64,000 nucleotides of DNA from Natronospira proteinivora (GCF_024170465.1 NZ_JALJYF010000002.1:682001-746000), one strand, 5' to 3'. Counted from the first letter of the stretch, positions 31,284 through 40,361 are shown. Notes: generated by a model not told the origin, from the letters alone. Numbers and translations: made by a program.

Positions 31284-32125
31284 GGCGCGTTATCCACATG
31301 AACCTGATGAAGCAGACGAACCTGCTCGCCCTCGTCTTCCAACACCAACTTGAGACTCAACAAGCCGGCCCGGGTGGACGTACCTGGTATGTAGTCGAAA
31401 CGGCAGTCTTCCACATTGCTTGCCAGCACGGCGCTGTCGCCGTTAGTGAAGTCGTCACCCGGCGCATAGTCGCTGAAACGTCGCAGTTCCCGCCCCTGGC
31501 AGGCGAAGGCCACCGGGGCATCCACCAGATGGAAACGCTGGCGGGGCGAGGCCAGGGGAAATTGATGCGCATTGTTTAATGTCACGCGGGTTTCACCGGC
31601 CACATTCGGATCGGCCGCTAGGGTGACACCGGGGGCGCTCATGCTCTGACCACTTTGCCAGGCATCATTGCCGGCCTGCCCCGTGTTGTAGACCGAGACC
31701 CGCAGGCCTGAATAACTGCCATCAGCGAGTCCCAACGGGCCGGTGCTGTTGAAGCTATCATCGGCCTGATTGAAGCGCAGCCGCCGCGCCGGGTCGCCGC
31801 CCACCGGGGCAGGGCCGGGCCCGACTCGATAGCGGGCGCCGGCCACGGTGGGCAGAAACTCGATACAGCTATCGCCGGCACAGGTGCGCAGGCTGTTGGG
31901 CAGGGCGGGACGAATCTCGCGGCTCATGCGGCGCAAAGCTCGGTCGGCGGTATCCACCAGTTCGGCGCGGCGCGTTTGGTCCAGATAACCATCGACTGTA
32001 CCGGTAATCAGAATACCCCCCACCGCGGCCACGATGCCGGTAATGGCAATTACTATGACCAACTCCACCAGGGTGAAGCCAGCCTGAACTGATCTTAAAG
32101 CGGACGGACGATGGGAGTGCGGCAT
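31280..32125 (-). CDS. mshO: MshO-like minor prepilin
   Basis: 281 residues. The type IV prepilin signature QAGFTLVELVIVIAITGIVAAV includes the processing Gly and Glu5, followed by a large beta-rich globular domain with paired Cys (LRTCAGDSC). The large head and the place between mshD and mshP match MshO. It is expected in the inner membrane and assembled pilus after prepilin peptidase cleavage. Confidence 0.85.
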   Translation of the reverse strand: MPHSHRPSALRSVQAGFTLVELVIVIAITGIVAAVGGILITGTVDGYLDQTRRAELVDTADRALRRMSREIRPALPNSLRTCAGDSCIEFLPTVAGARYRVGPGPAPVGGDPARRLRFNQADDSFNSTGPLGLADGSYSGLRVSVYNTGQAGNDAWQSGQSMSAPGVTLAADPNVAGETRVTLNNAHQFPLASPRQRFHLVDAPVAFACQGRELRRFSDYAPGDDFTNGDSAVLASNVEDCRFDYIPGTSTRAGLLSLKLVLEDEGEQVRLLHQVHVDNAP

Positions 32126-32128
32126 CCT

Positions 32129-32575
32129 CTATTCCCCCACCCGCCAGCTACTGAGGGTGATATTCACGGTACCGGCCTGATCCGCGACACTGACATCAAT
32201 GCGAAATTCATTGCCGGTGGCAAAGGTGTTATCGGCCGTGACCAAGACGTCGACCTGATAATCCTCCAGGCCGTCAATGGGCTCACCCTCGGCATTGTGC
32301 GCGCCACTGTCCGACAGCTCGTCATAGGCCGGGACATTGTCCAGATCGGCCCGGTCATCACCGGGGCTGGCGGAACCCGAGATGGGCTGGGCCAGGATCT
32401 CTTCCATATAGGCCTCGCCAATGGCGATGGCCTGGGCGCGGATCATGGGGTCGGCGCTGGCGCGGATCACGGTGGTATAAACAGCGAGAATGGCGGCAGC
32501 GGCAATGCCGATCACCACGATGCTGATGATCAGCTCGATCAGGGTGACGCCACGCTGTCGCAGAAGGCCCTTCAT
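32129..32575 (-). CDS. mshD: MshD-like minor prepilin
   Basis: 148 residues. The prepilin motif RGVTLIELIISIVVIGIAAA includes Glu5. The C-terminal domain includes YQVDVLVTADN and ends in LSSWRVGE. It overlaps mshC by four bases and is a minor pilin of the MSHA set. Confidence 0.84.
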   Translation of the reverse strand: MKGLLRQRGVTLIELIISIVVIGIAAAAILAVYTTVIRASADPMIRAQAIAIGEAYMEEILAQPISGSASPGDDRADLDNVPAYDELSDSGAHNAEGEPIDGLEDYQVDVLVTADNTFATGNEFRIDVSVADQAGTVNITLSSWRVGE

Positions 32576-33084
32576 TGCCTCACCACATGGCCGGTCTGAT
32601 CATGAATAAGAAAGCTGCCCGAGAAACCGCCACCGGACACCGTCACGGCACTGCCGCCACCGCTGAGCGGCACACCCAGGGCATCAAAGACCACCGTCAC
32701 ATCCGAGGCCGAAACCCCGCTGGGCAGGCTGCCCTGGAAAGGGCCACCGCGGCTGGGATGGGGAATAGGGGTATTGCCGAAATCGCCGGGGCTACAGTTA
32801 TCTGCATGATCCAGGCGGTAATCACCGCCGGCCACCTGAAAACGGGCCTGACAGCCGGTCACCGTGGCCTGCAGCTGGGCGTAGCGGGCGGCCGAGCTTA
32901 ACTCGTCCAGATAGCCCCGGGCCTCGTAGGGGGTCCCACCGGTAAAACGGGGCACGGCCACCACGGCCAATACGCCCAGGATGACCAGCACCATGACCAG
33001 CTCCACCAGGGTGAAGCCGGCTTGAGACCTGAAGCGCCGCCGTGTTGGCAAAAACCCCAAGGTATTTTGGAATGAGCGGAACAT
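32572..33084 (-). CDS. mshC: MshC-like minor prepilin
   Basis: 170 residues. The prepilin motif is QAGFTLVELVMVLVILGVLAVVAVPRF. It starts 73 bases after the mshA stop, beyond a strong hairpin terminator. Two Cys (about 90-110) may form a disulfide. It is a minor pilin encoded right after the major pilin, as in Vibrio. Confidence 0.85.
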   Translation of the reverse strand: MFRSFQNTLGFLPTRRRFRSQAGFTLVELVMVLVILGVLAVVAVPRFTGGTPYEARGYLDELSSAARYAQLQATVTGCQARFQVAGGDYRLDHADNCSPGDFGNTPIPHPSRGGPFQGSLPSGVSASDVTVVFDALGVPLSGGGSAVTVSGGGFSGSFLIHDQTGHVVRQ

Positions 33085-33099
33085 GGGCTAAGTATGAAT

Positions 33100-33127
33100 G
33101 AAAACGCCCACCGGAGTGGGCGTTTTC
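33100..33127 (-). terminator. Hairpin terminator between mshA and mshC
   Basis: GAAAACGCCCAC and GTGGGCGTTTTC form a perfect 12-bp stem with a 4-base loop and a T-rich descending arm on the minus strand. It lies 31 bases after the mshA stop. Partial termination here would raise mshA mRNA above the minor pilin genes. Confidence 0.85.
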
Positions 33128-33157
33128 GCTACTTCAGACTGCATGACCCGATACTGA

Positions 33158-33538
33158 TCAGTCAGTATCGACAGCAATCAGTTGGAAAGTAGCGGAAACA
33201 TCGTTGTCATCATCTGTCACGGTGCATTCCGCAGTATCACCATCATCCAAGTCGCTGGGGCCAGAAGGGGTAAACCGGTCTTCGTCCAGGCCACCTTGCA
33301 ACAAGCCACCAGCATCGTCACAGGCATCAATATTGGTCGCCTCTTCGGAGCCAGCCCGCGAAGCAGCATAGTTAATTGCAGCGGCGGAGCTCAAAGAACC
33401 AGCAACACCTTCGACAGCTGCCTGAGAAGCTTCCTCACTCAAATCAATAAACCGCGGCACGGCCACGGCGGCGAGGATGCCGAGGATGACCAGCACCACG
33501 ACCAGTTCGATCAGGGTAAAACCTTTTTGATTACGCAT
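33158..33538 (-). CDS. mshA: MSHA major pilin
   Basis: 126 residues. A short basic leader (MRNQKG) is followed by FTLIELVVVLVILGILAAVAVPRF with Glu5, the classic type IVa/MSHA major pilin N-terminus. The head is small and acidic, with a Cys pair (CDDAGG ... ECTV) for the D-region disulfide. It is cleaved by a prepilin peptidase not encoded here. It has its own leader and downstream terminator, so expression separate from the assembly genes is likely. Confidence 0.92.
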   Translation of the reverse strand: MRNQKGFTLIELVVVLVILGILAAVAVPRFIDLSEEASQAAVEGVAGSLSSAAAINYAASRAGSEEATNIDACDDAGGLLQGGLDEDRFTPSGPSDLDDGDTAECTVTDDDNDVSATFQLIAVDTD

Positions 33539-33721
33539 TATTCAATGACCTCTTTCAGGTCGGCCGCAGCCGACATATGTTACGTACTTTTGAGACACCC
33601 GGACGGCAGCCGCAGCCGCCACCTGGGGACGATGGGAGAGTAGCGGTTTTTTGGCTAAATTAACAGCCGTTTTATGTCAAAATATGCCAATTGGTGGTGA
33701 TTTCAGGATGGATGGTTCGGT
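33539..33721 (-). promoter_or_regulatory. mshA upstream region with possible promoter and RBS hairpin
   Basis: On the minus strand this spacer contains TGTTAA, 17 bases, then TACTCT as a possible sigma-70 promoter; a TTGACA also occurs but has no good -10. Near the gene, GACCT-GAAAG-AGGTC (33547-33561) can fold with the AGAGG ribosome-binding site in its stem. It overlaps a second hairpin, GTCGGCTGCGGCCGAC (33559-33574). Confidence 0.45.
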
Positions 33722-34312
33722 TCAGCCGGTCGTGTACAGGACGCCGAAGCTCACCAACAGGAATCCCCCGGCCAGCAGCAGCAGGAAACCCACGGCCCGG
33801 TGGTGTCGGCGGGCCAGCTGTTCCACCCCGTGAAACACAGGATTCAGACCGCGGGTGGCCCGGCGCACGGACACCCAGCGATTGGCGGCCCGCTCCAGGG
33901 GTTTGAGGGTGCTGGGGCGCATCAGGATTACCAGGGCCAGGACAGCGGCGGTTAGATTGGCCACGATCAAAAGCCAGAAAACGCTTTCCCAGACCCAAGC
34001 CAGGCCCGGCAATGTGGCCCCCAGCTCCGCCGGGCTGTGCTGCAGGGCGAAGGCCAGAAAGAAATAGGCTGCCGCGGCCAGCAGCAGACCGCCGGTCCAG
34101 CGGTGGTGGCGGTAGAAGAAGCGCTCGTAGTAGCGGGGGATCTCCAGGTCCTTCATGGCCCGGCGGGTGGACCACTCCCGATTCATGCCGGCGGCGATGC
34201 GCTCAAAGCCGTCGGGGGCGAGCATAAGGATAAGCCCAAGGGCGGCGGCCATCAGGCCTACCAGCATGAAAAACAGGGTCAGGGCTTCAATAATCAGGGC
34301 CTGAACGTCCAT
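33722..34312 (-). CDS. Unrecognised membrane protein with internal duplication, inside the MSHA locus
   Basis: 196 residues, with about four hydrophobic helices (about 8-30, 72-93, 108-132, 172-193). The halves look duplicated: FERIAAGMNREWSTRRAMK ... FFYRHHRWTGGLLLAAAAYF matches LERAANRWVSVRRATRG ... LARRHHRAVGFLLLLAGGF. Each half has a basic cytoplasmic-looking segment, an RHH motif and a helix. I do not recognise the family. It sits between the mshB/F-position prepilin and mshA on the same strand, so it may be carried with the pilus genes. It has no prepilin signature. Confidence 0.75.
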   Translation of the reverse strand: MDVQALIIEALTLFFMLVGLMAAALGLILMLAPDGFERIAAGMNREWSTRRAMKDLEIPRYYERFFYRHHRWTGGLLLAAAAYFFLAFALQHSPAELGATLPGLAWVWESVFWLLIVANLTAAVLALVILMRPSTLKPLERAANRWVSVRRATRGLNPVFHGVEQLARRHHRAVGFLLLLAGGFLLVSFGVLYTTG

Positions 34313-34400
34313 GACGGTCCTTTTCTGCCAGCGGCGGATGAAGTTGACATAACTTTAAAGAGGCAACTTTAGCATTGGCACCGTCATCCGCCAATCGGGC

Positions 34401-34943
34401 TCAATCTGCCCCGCCCGGCAGCCAGCGGGCCAGCTCACTGCCGTCGGTCTCCCAGTGATAATCGTGGCTGCGACGCAAATAGAGGCCGAACAAATCCTGG
34501 GAGCCTTCCCGGGCCAGTTGGAAGCGAATGTGGGCCGGCTCGCCGGCCTCGCTATGAAAGTAGCGGCTATGGCGAACCCGATAAATCAGGGCTTGGCGAG
34601 CCGGGTCCCAGACCCAGTGGGCCGGGGGAATCTCCGCGGGGTCCGCATTAGCCCGCTCGCCGAGGTAATTCGCCGGTGGCCGGGCCAGCAGCGACACGGG
34701 GTTGTGGCCCTCCAGGTCCATCACTGCCTCCCGACCTTGCCCCAGCAAACGTTGGGCGGCTTCGCCACGCAAGGCGGTATCCACTGCTACCCGGTTACGC
34801 TCCACCGCCACCCGCTCGGCCTCGCCGGCCAGGGGCAGGAGGTTCTCGATGGCGGTGGCCACCAGCACGATGACCAGGGTGATCACCACCACCAGCTCGA
34901 TCAGGGTAACGCCGGACTGGCGAACATGGGTCGTGCGCATCAT
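34401..34943 (-). CDS. MSHA prepilin in the mshB/mshF position
   Basis: 180 residues from ATG 34943, overlapping the mshG stop (TGATG). An open frame to 34970 exists but is less likely. The prepilin motif QSGVTLIELVVVITLVIVLVATAIENL includes Glu5. The C-terminal half is a globular domain with HWVWDPARQALIYRVRHSRYF. In Vibrio, mshF and mshB lie between mshG and mshA; only one such gene is found here, so it could be either. Confidence 0.8.
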   Translation of the reverse strand: MMRTTHVRQSGVTLIELVVVITLVIVLVATAIENLLPLAGEAERVAVERNRVAVDTALRGEAAQRLLGQGREAVMDLEGHNPVSLLARPPANYLGERANADPAEIPPAHWVWDPARQALIYRVRHSRYFHSEAGEPAHIRFQLAREGSQDLFGLYLRRSHDYHWETDGSELARWLPGGAD

Positions 34944-36160
34944 CAGAAGGCGACCGTGGCAAGATCCCACATGGGCAGGAAAATACCCAGGGCCAGGAGC
35001 AATACCAGAATACCGACGAAAACAATCAATATGGGCTCGATGATGGTGCTCAGATTCTCGATATCGTATTCCACTTCCCGCTCGTAGAAGTCCGCCGCCT
35101 CTTCCAGCATGTCATCCACCGAGCCGGTTTCCTCACCCACCTGGATCATCTGCAGCACCAGGGGCGTGAAAATCCCGGCGGCACGGGCGGTGCGATGCAG
35201 GCTTTCGCCACGCTCCACCCCGTTGCGCATATTGGCCACCCGGTCACCCAGCCAGTTGTTGTCCAGGGCCCGGGAAACCAGGGTCAGGGCCTGGACCAGG
35301 GGCACCCCAGAGCGAAAGCACATGGCGAAGGTGCGGGCGAAACGGGCCAGGGTGGCCCGCAGCACGATATCGCCGATGGCGGGAATCTTGAGCTTCCATT
35401 TCCCCCAGTAGCGACTGCCCGTATCGGTGCGGGACCACCAGCGAAACCAGATCAGCCCCCCGATAATGCCGCCGACGATCACATACCACCATTGCTGGGC
35501 AAAGCCCGAGACCGCCAGGATGCCCCGGGTGGGCAGGGGCAGTTCGGCATCGAAAGTGGCGAACATATTGGAGAAGGCCGGAATCACCCATATGGTGACA
35601 ATGCCGATGGCGATCATGATGGCGGCCACCACCATGGTGGGATACATGAGTGCGCTTTTAACCTTGCGGCGGGTATCCCGGTCCAGCTGCAGGTACTGGG
35701 ACAGGCGCAGGAAGGATTCTTCCAGGTTACCGGCGTTCTCCCCCACCCGCACAATATTCACGTACAAGGGCCCGAAGATATCGGCGTGTCGGGCCAGGGC
35801 GCCGGACAGATCCCGCCCCGATTCCAGCAGCTCCACCACCTCTTCCAGGGCCTCGGCCAGAATTTCATTGCGGGTGGATTCGATCAAGCCCCGCAGGCCC
35901 CGGATCAGGGGCACTCCGGCCTTGGTGAGGGAATACATCTGGCGGGTGAAGAGGATCAGGTCATCGGTCTTGGGCTTGGGTCTCAGCAGTTGATGGCGAA
36001 TACCCTCGCCGGCCTGCTTCTCCTCGCTTTGCTCGATATCAATCGGGGTGATGCCGGTGTTGAACAGCTGCTGGGCCACGGCATCGGCGCTCTCCGCTTC
36101 CAGCCGGCCATTGACCGCTTCACCGCGTCCGGTTCGTCCCTTATAGCGATACATGGGCAT
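34943..36160 (-). CDS. mshG: MSHA inner-membrane platform protein MshG
   Basis: 405 residues of the GspF/PilC family: two homologous cytoplasmic helical domains (about 65-190 and 270-395) and three membrane helices (about 170-192, 220-242, 375-398). PLIRGLRGLIEST and VPLVQALTLVSRALDN are the paired GspF motifs. The platform couples the MshE ATPase to pilin insertion. It starts 3 bases after mshE ends. Confidence 0.94.
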   Translation of the reverse strand: MPMYRYKGRTGRGEAVNGRLEAESADAVAQQLFNTGITPIDIEQSEEKQAGEGIRHQLLRPKPKTDDLILFTRQMYSLTKAGVPLIRGLRGLIESTRNEILAEALEEVVELLESGRDLSGALARHADIFGPLYVNIVRVGENAGNLEESFLRLSQYLQLDRDTRRKVKSALMYPTMVVAAIMIAIGIVTIWVIPAFSNMFATFDAELPLPTRGILAVSGFAQQWWYVIVGGIIGGLIWFRWWSRTDTGSRYWGKWKLKIPAIGDIVLRATLARFARTFAMCFRSGVPLVQALTLVSRALDNNWLGDRVANMRNGVERGESLHRTARAAGIFTPLVLQMIQVGEETGSVDDMLEEAADFYEREVEYDIENLSTIIEPILIVFVGILVLLLALGIFLPMWDLATVAF

Positions 36161-36163
36161 GAA

Positions 36164-38014
36164 TCAGCCCCTCCCCTGAGGGTTATTTTCGGGGGATTCG
36201 CCTTCCGGGCTCAGACTGAGGCCGGTCTCCGGATCCACGGGCTGGTCTTCATGCGCCTCCGCGTCTTCAGCATGCACATCCAGGCGCAAGTCCGGGGTGT
36301 AATCCAGGTTTTCCATACCGCCGGCCAGGCGAATTACCTCGGACAATGAGGTCACCCCCTGCTCGGCATAATCCAGGGCACACAGGACCAGGGGGCGGTA
36401 ACGACTGCGGCGATGGGCCTGTTCGGAAAATTCATCCAGGTCTTCCCGCCGCAGGGCGTCGGTCAGACCTTCATCCATTTCCAGCAGTTCATAGACACCC
36501 ACACGGCCGCGATAACCGGTATTGCCGCAATAGGGACAGCCCCGGCCTTCCTTGAAACGCATCGTTTCTGCCTGTTCCGGCCCCACCTTGGCCCGCAACC
36601 AGGCCAGCTGCTGGGGCTCGGGATCCTTGTCACGGCCACAGCTGTCGCAGACGCGGCGGACCAGGCGCTGGGCAATCACCGCATCCAGGGAGGCAGCCAG
36701 CATGTAACCGGCCGCGCCCATGTCCAGCAGGCGGTTGATGGTGGCCACAGCGTTATTGGTATGCAGGGTGGAGAAGACCATGTGACCGGTCATGGCGGCC
36801 CGCAGGCCGATATCCACGGTTTCGTGATCCCGCATTTCCCCCACCAGAATGATGTCCGGATCCTGGCGCAAGGCGGTTCTCAGCACCCGAGCGAAATCCA
36901 GGCCGATGCGGGGATGGACCTGGACCTGATTGACCCGGGGCAGGCGGTACTCCACCGGATCTTCCACCGTGATGATCTTGTTGTCGGGCCGGTTCACATA
37001 ATTGACGGCGGCATACAGGGTCGTGGTCTTGCCGCTGCCGGTGGGGCCGGTGACCAGGACCATGCCCTGAGGCTTGCTGATCATACGCTTGAAACGGGGG
37101 AGCATGTCGCTGGGAATCCCGAGCTGCTCCAGGGACATAGTGCCGGCGGATTGATCCAGCAGCCGCATCACCACTGATTCACCATGACTGATGGGCATGG
37201 TGGAAAGGCGCACATCCAGGGTTCGGCCCTTGACGTTGATAGAGAAACGACCGTCCTGGGGCAGGCGCTTCTCCGAGATATTGAGCTGGGACATGAGCTT
37301 GAGCCGGGTCACCAGGGCCGAGGCAATACGCTTACCCTCGATCACCTGCTCCTGCAAGATCCCATCCACCCGCTGGCGGATGCGCAGCACCTGCTCGTCG
37401 GGTTCGATATGAATGTCGGAGGCATTCACCTGCACCGCGTCCTCGAACATGGACTGCAGCAGGCGGATCACCGGGGCATCGCTAACCTCTTCCTCCGACA
37501 TCAGCTGATCAAGATCATAGTCGCCGTCGGACAGCTCTTCGCCCAGCTCCTCGGCCAGGTTGGAGATCTCCTCGGTACGGCGATAGACCAGATCGATGGT
37601 GCGTAGCAAATCCGTCTCGCGGACAATGCCGATCTTCACCGAGGCACTCAGCAGACGGGAGACTTCGTCGAAAGCAAAGATATCGGTGGGATCGGCCATG
37701 CCCACCAGCAGGCTGCCGTCTTCATTCTGACTCAAGGGCAGGGCACGATAACGGCGGGCATGGGTTTCCGGCAGCCGCCGGGCGGTTTCCGGGTCGAATC
37801 GGAAATGGCGGATATCAATGTGAGGGATGTCCAGCTGCTTGGAGAGCAGCTCCAGGATTTCATCCTCGGTGGTATAGCCCAGATCGATCAGCACCTTGCC
37901 CAGCTTGCGGCCACTGCTCTTCTGCTCGGCCAGGGCCTGCTCCAGCTGGCTTTCGGAAATCGCCTTGTGCTGGACCAGCAGGTCGCCAATCCGGATCTTC
38001 TGCTTGCGGTTCAT
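36164..38014 (-). CDS. mshE: MSHA pilus extension ATPase MshE with c-di-GMP-binding domain
   Basis: 616 residues. The N-terminal MshEN domain has two tandem RxGxxL...L...L..Q motifs (RIGDLLVQ...LEQALAEQ, then KLGKVLIDLG...ILELLSKQ), known in Vibrio MshE to bind c-di-GMP. The GspE core follows with Walker A GPTGSGKT (about 323-330), the Asp/His boxes, Walker B (ILVGEMRD), and a tetra-Cys zinc site (CDSCG ... CPYCG). A C-terminal tail of about 70 acidic residues is unusual. The enzyme powers pilus assembly at the inner membrane and should respond to c-di-GMP. It overlaps mshN by four bases. Confidence 0.95.
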   Translation of the reverse strand: MNRKQKIRIGDLLVQHKAISESQLEQALAEQKSSGRKLGKVLIDLGYTTEDEILELLSKQLDIPHIDIRHFRFDPETARRLPETHARRYRALPLSQNEDGSLLVGMADPTDIFAFDEVSRLLSASVKIGIVRETDLLRTIDLVYRRTEEISNLAEELGEELSDGDYDLDQLMSEEEVSDAPVIRLLQSMFEDAVQVNASDIHIEPDEQVLRIRQRVDGILQEQVIEGKRIASALVTRLKLMSQLNISEKRLPQDGRFSINVKGRTLDVRLSTMPISHGESVVMRLLDQSAGTMSLEQLGIPSDMLPRFKRMISKPQGMVLVTGPTGSGKTTTLYAAVNYVNRPDNKIITVEDPVEYRLPRVNQVQVHPRIGLDFARVLRTALRQDPDIILVGEMRDHETVDIGLRAAMTGHMVFSTLHTNNAVATINRLLDMGAAGYMLAASLDAVIAQRLVRRVCDSCGRDKDPEPQQLAWLRAKVGPEQAETMRFKEGRGCPYCGNTGYRGRVGVYELLEMDEGLTDALRREDLDEFSEQAHRRSRYRPLVLCALDYAEQGVTSLSEVIRLAGGMENLDYTPDLRLDVHAEDAEAHEDQPVDPETGLSLSPEGESPENNPQGRG

Positions 38015-39423
38015 CGTCCGCTCTCCAATTCCGTGATTCGATCATGCAAATAGTCTCGCACCGCCGGGCGCAGCCCGTCGCCGGCCAGGGCGTTTTCGTA
38101 GGCCTCGATGGCGCCAGTGCGATCAGCCAGGCCTTCCCGGGCCAGCCCCAGGCCCATCCACCATGCTCCCTCGCTGGGGTTGCGGCGGACCAGAGTCTCG
38201 TAATGCCGGACGGCGGCTTCATGGCGACCGGCCTGATACAGCAAGCCGGCCAAAAGGGCCCCGCTGCGATCCGCATCGTCCAGGGTCGGATACACGGCCT
38301 GGAGGGCCTCGATGGCCCGGTGCGAATCCTCCCCCTCCATCCACAGCCGGGCCCGCTGGCGGGCCAGATAACCAACGTCGGCAGGCGCCATGTCGGCCAC
38401 GGTCATGGCTTCGGCCAGCAATTGATCGGCCTGATTCAGGCGGCCACTGTGAACCAGCAGTTCCGCCAGAATATCCCGGGCCGTGACATGGGCCGGCTGA
38501 AGCGCCAGGGCGTGGCGCAGCAGGGTCTCTGCCTCGCCAGTCTGACCGTCATCCCAGGCGCGCTCAGCGTCGGCAACGGCCTGTTCCGCCTGCTCGCCGG
38601 CATCCGGCACACGGCGCTCGCGCAACATGGCCTGCGAGGCCTCCGGCGATGTGTCGCCGTCAGCCTGAGGCGATTCCGCAATGGTTTCGACCACTTCATT
38701 CTCAGATGATGCCGCCTCATCCGCCACTTGGGGTTCGCGCGTTGATTCCCCGCCGTTGGCCTCGTCCTCCGAGGCGGGGGCGGTTTCCTCGCGCACCGCT
38801 GAGGTGGGCGCCGCTGGGTCTGGCTCGGCCGGGGGTTCGGCCTCCGACACGGCCTCAACGCGGGGCAGCGCTGCAGGATGAAGTACCAGCATCAGGCGAT
38901 CACCCCCGTCCGGAGTGCTTTCCCGGTACAGGGGTCCGGCCTGCCAGACGGGGTCCAATGCCAGGCGAAGCCGCGGCGGATCCTCGTCCCAATCTACTTC
39001 TATCGATTCAATCCCGGGCGGGGTCAGGGCCATGACCGCCTCCGGCAGTTCGGCTTCCAGCGCCAGCGCCAATTCGTGATCGCTGGCCGGACGACGGCGA
39101 TAGCCGCTCTCACCCTCAAAATCCAGGCGCAGGCGGCTGCCTTCACGGGTCTGGACCACACTCATCTCCCGCAGACGGGCACGGACCGGCGAGACAGGAT
39201 CCGGAGCCTCGGCCTGGCGGGTTTCACCGGCGTCCGTGCCGGTCGGCACGGTGGCGGGCCAAAGCAGCCAGGTGGCCAGAGCCACCACGCCAAGGGCGCC
39301 CAAAGCAATGGCCCAGCCTGTATTGCGCCGCCGCTCTGCGGTCACGGCACGCACAGTGCCGTTGCCACGCTCATCATCGCGGCGACTGTCCAGATCCCGC
39401 AGCATCTGGTTGATCAGGCTCAT
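38011..39423 (-). CDS. mshN: MSHA biogenesis TPR protein MshN
   Basis: 470 residues from ATG 39423 (MSLINQMLRDLDSRRDD), overlapping the mshM end; an upstream ATG at 39450 was not used. After a short cytoplasmic N-terminus there is one membrane helix (about 43-62). An AMIN-like region, an acidic Pro/Glu/Ala linker (about 195-290) and a run of tetratricopeptide repeats (about 290-465) follow. It is an inner-membrane periplasmic scaffold of the pilus machine. Confidence 0.9.
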   Translation of the reverse strand: MSLINQMLRDLDSRRDDERGNGTVRAVTAERRRNTGWAIALGALGVVALATWLLWPATVPTGTDAGETRQAEAPDPVSPVRARLREMSVVQTREGSRLRLDFEGESGYRRRPASDHELALALEAELPEAVMALTPPGIESIEVDWDEDPPRLRLALDPVWQAGPLYRESTPDGGDRLMLVLHPAALPRVEAVSEAEPPAEPDPAAPTSAVREETAPASEDEANGGESTREPQVADEAASSENEVVETIAESPQADGDTSPEASQAMLRERRVPDAGEQAEQAVADAERAWDDGQTGEAETLLRHALALQPAHVTARDILAELLVHSGRLNQADQLLAEAMTVADMAPADVGYLARQRARLWMEGEDSHRAIEALQAVYPTLDDADRSGALLAGLLYQAGRHEAAVRHYETLVRRNPSEGAWWMGLGLAREGLADRTGAIEAYENALAGDGLRPAVRDYLHDRITELESGR

Positions 39424-40361
39424 GGCGCCACCTCGACAAAATCCGGCCATAGACCCCAGGCGATCAGGCCGCCGGCCACCCCAATCAGCAGTACAAGACC
39501 CAGGGCTGTGCGCCAGTTCAGGCAGGCGGACCCCCAGGCGGCGAGGCCCACGCCCTCGGTGTCATCCGCAGCCCGGCGCACATGGCGCCCTTCCACCTGA
39601 TCACTGCCTTCTCCCCAGGCGGCCATCAGGGCCTTATGGGCGAGCACGTTGACCAGTCGTGGTGTGCCTTCGCTGCGGCGAAACAGGGCCCGCCGGGCCG
39701 GACGGGTAAACAGTGGGGCTCCACGATAGCCGGCCACCCGCAGACGGTGACGCACGTAATCCTCCACCGTGTCCCGATCCAGGGGCAAGAGCCGATAGCT
39801 GAAGGTGATGCGCTGGCGCAGCTGGCGGACCGATGGCCGGGCCAGGCGCTCTTCCAGTTCCGGTTGGCCAAACAGCACCACCTGAATCAACTTGCGTTTC
39901 TCGGTTTCCAGGTTGGTCAGCAGCCGGACCGCTTCCAGGGTAGCTTCCGGCAGCTGCTGGGCTTCGTCCAGCACCAGCACCACCGGTTTTTCCTCGCCAG
40001 CCAGGGCCATGAGGCGGTCCTGGATCACCTGCAGCAGCTGTTCCTGGCTCAGGTCTTGGTCGGGATTCAGTCCCAGTTCCCGGGCCAGGCTCAGGCGCAT
40101 GGAGGCGGGCGAGAGATGGGGGTTGGGAATGTAGGCGGTGACCGCTTCTTCCTTGAGGGCATCCAGCAGCATGCGACACAAGAGCGTTTTACCCAGGCCC
40201 ACCTCCCCGGTGACCTTGAGAAAGCCCTCGCCCGAACGCAAGGCCACCAGCAGAACATTCAATGCCTCCTGGTGGGGCCGGCTGTCGTAATAGAAGCCAG
40301 TATCCGGCGTCAGAGAGAAGGGGAATTCCTTGAGACCGAAATGGGAGAGATAGAGACTCAT
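39420..40361 (-). CDS. mshM: MSHA AAA+ ATPase MshM (ExeA-like)
   Basis: 313 residues. The LSHFGLKEFPFSLTPDTGFYYDSRPHQEAL start is that of the ExeA/GspA AAA family. Walker A is GEVGLGKT and Walker B is VLVLDEAQQLP. A C-terminal membrane helix (about 285-305) ends the protein, with no peptidoglycan-binding domain. It probably helps assemble or position the pilus complex. Confidence 0.9.
   Translation of the reverse strand: MSLYLSHFGLKEFPFSLTPDTGFYYDSRPHQEALNVLLVALRSGEGFLKVTGEVGLGKTLLCRMLLDALKEEAVTAYIPNPHLSPASMRLSLARELGLNPDQDLSQEQLLQVIQDRLMALAGEEKPVVLVLDEAQQLPEATLEAVRLLTNLETEKRKLIQVVLFGQPELEERLARPSVRQLRQRITFSYRLLPLDRDTVEDYVRHRLRVAGYRGAPLFTRPARRALFRRSEGTPRLVNVLAHKALMAAWGEGSDQVEGRHVRRAADDTEGVGLAAWGSACLNWRTALGLVLLIGVAGGLIAWGLWPDFVEVAP

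Noticed and set aside
33660-33700. Sigma-54 promoter before mshA
   Set aside because: TTGGCA is present, but the required GC element at the right distance is missing (TTGAC instead of TTGC).
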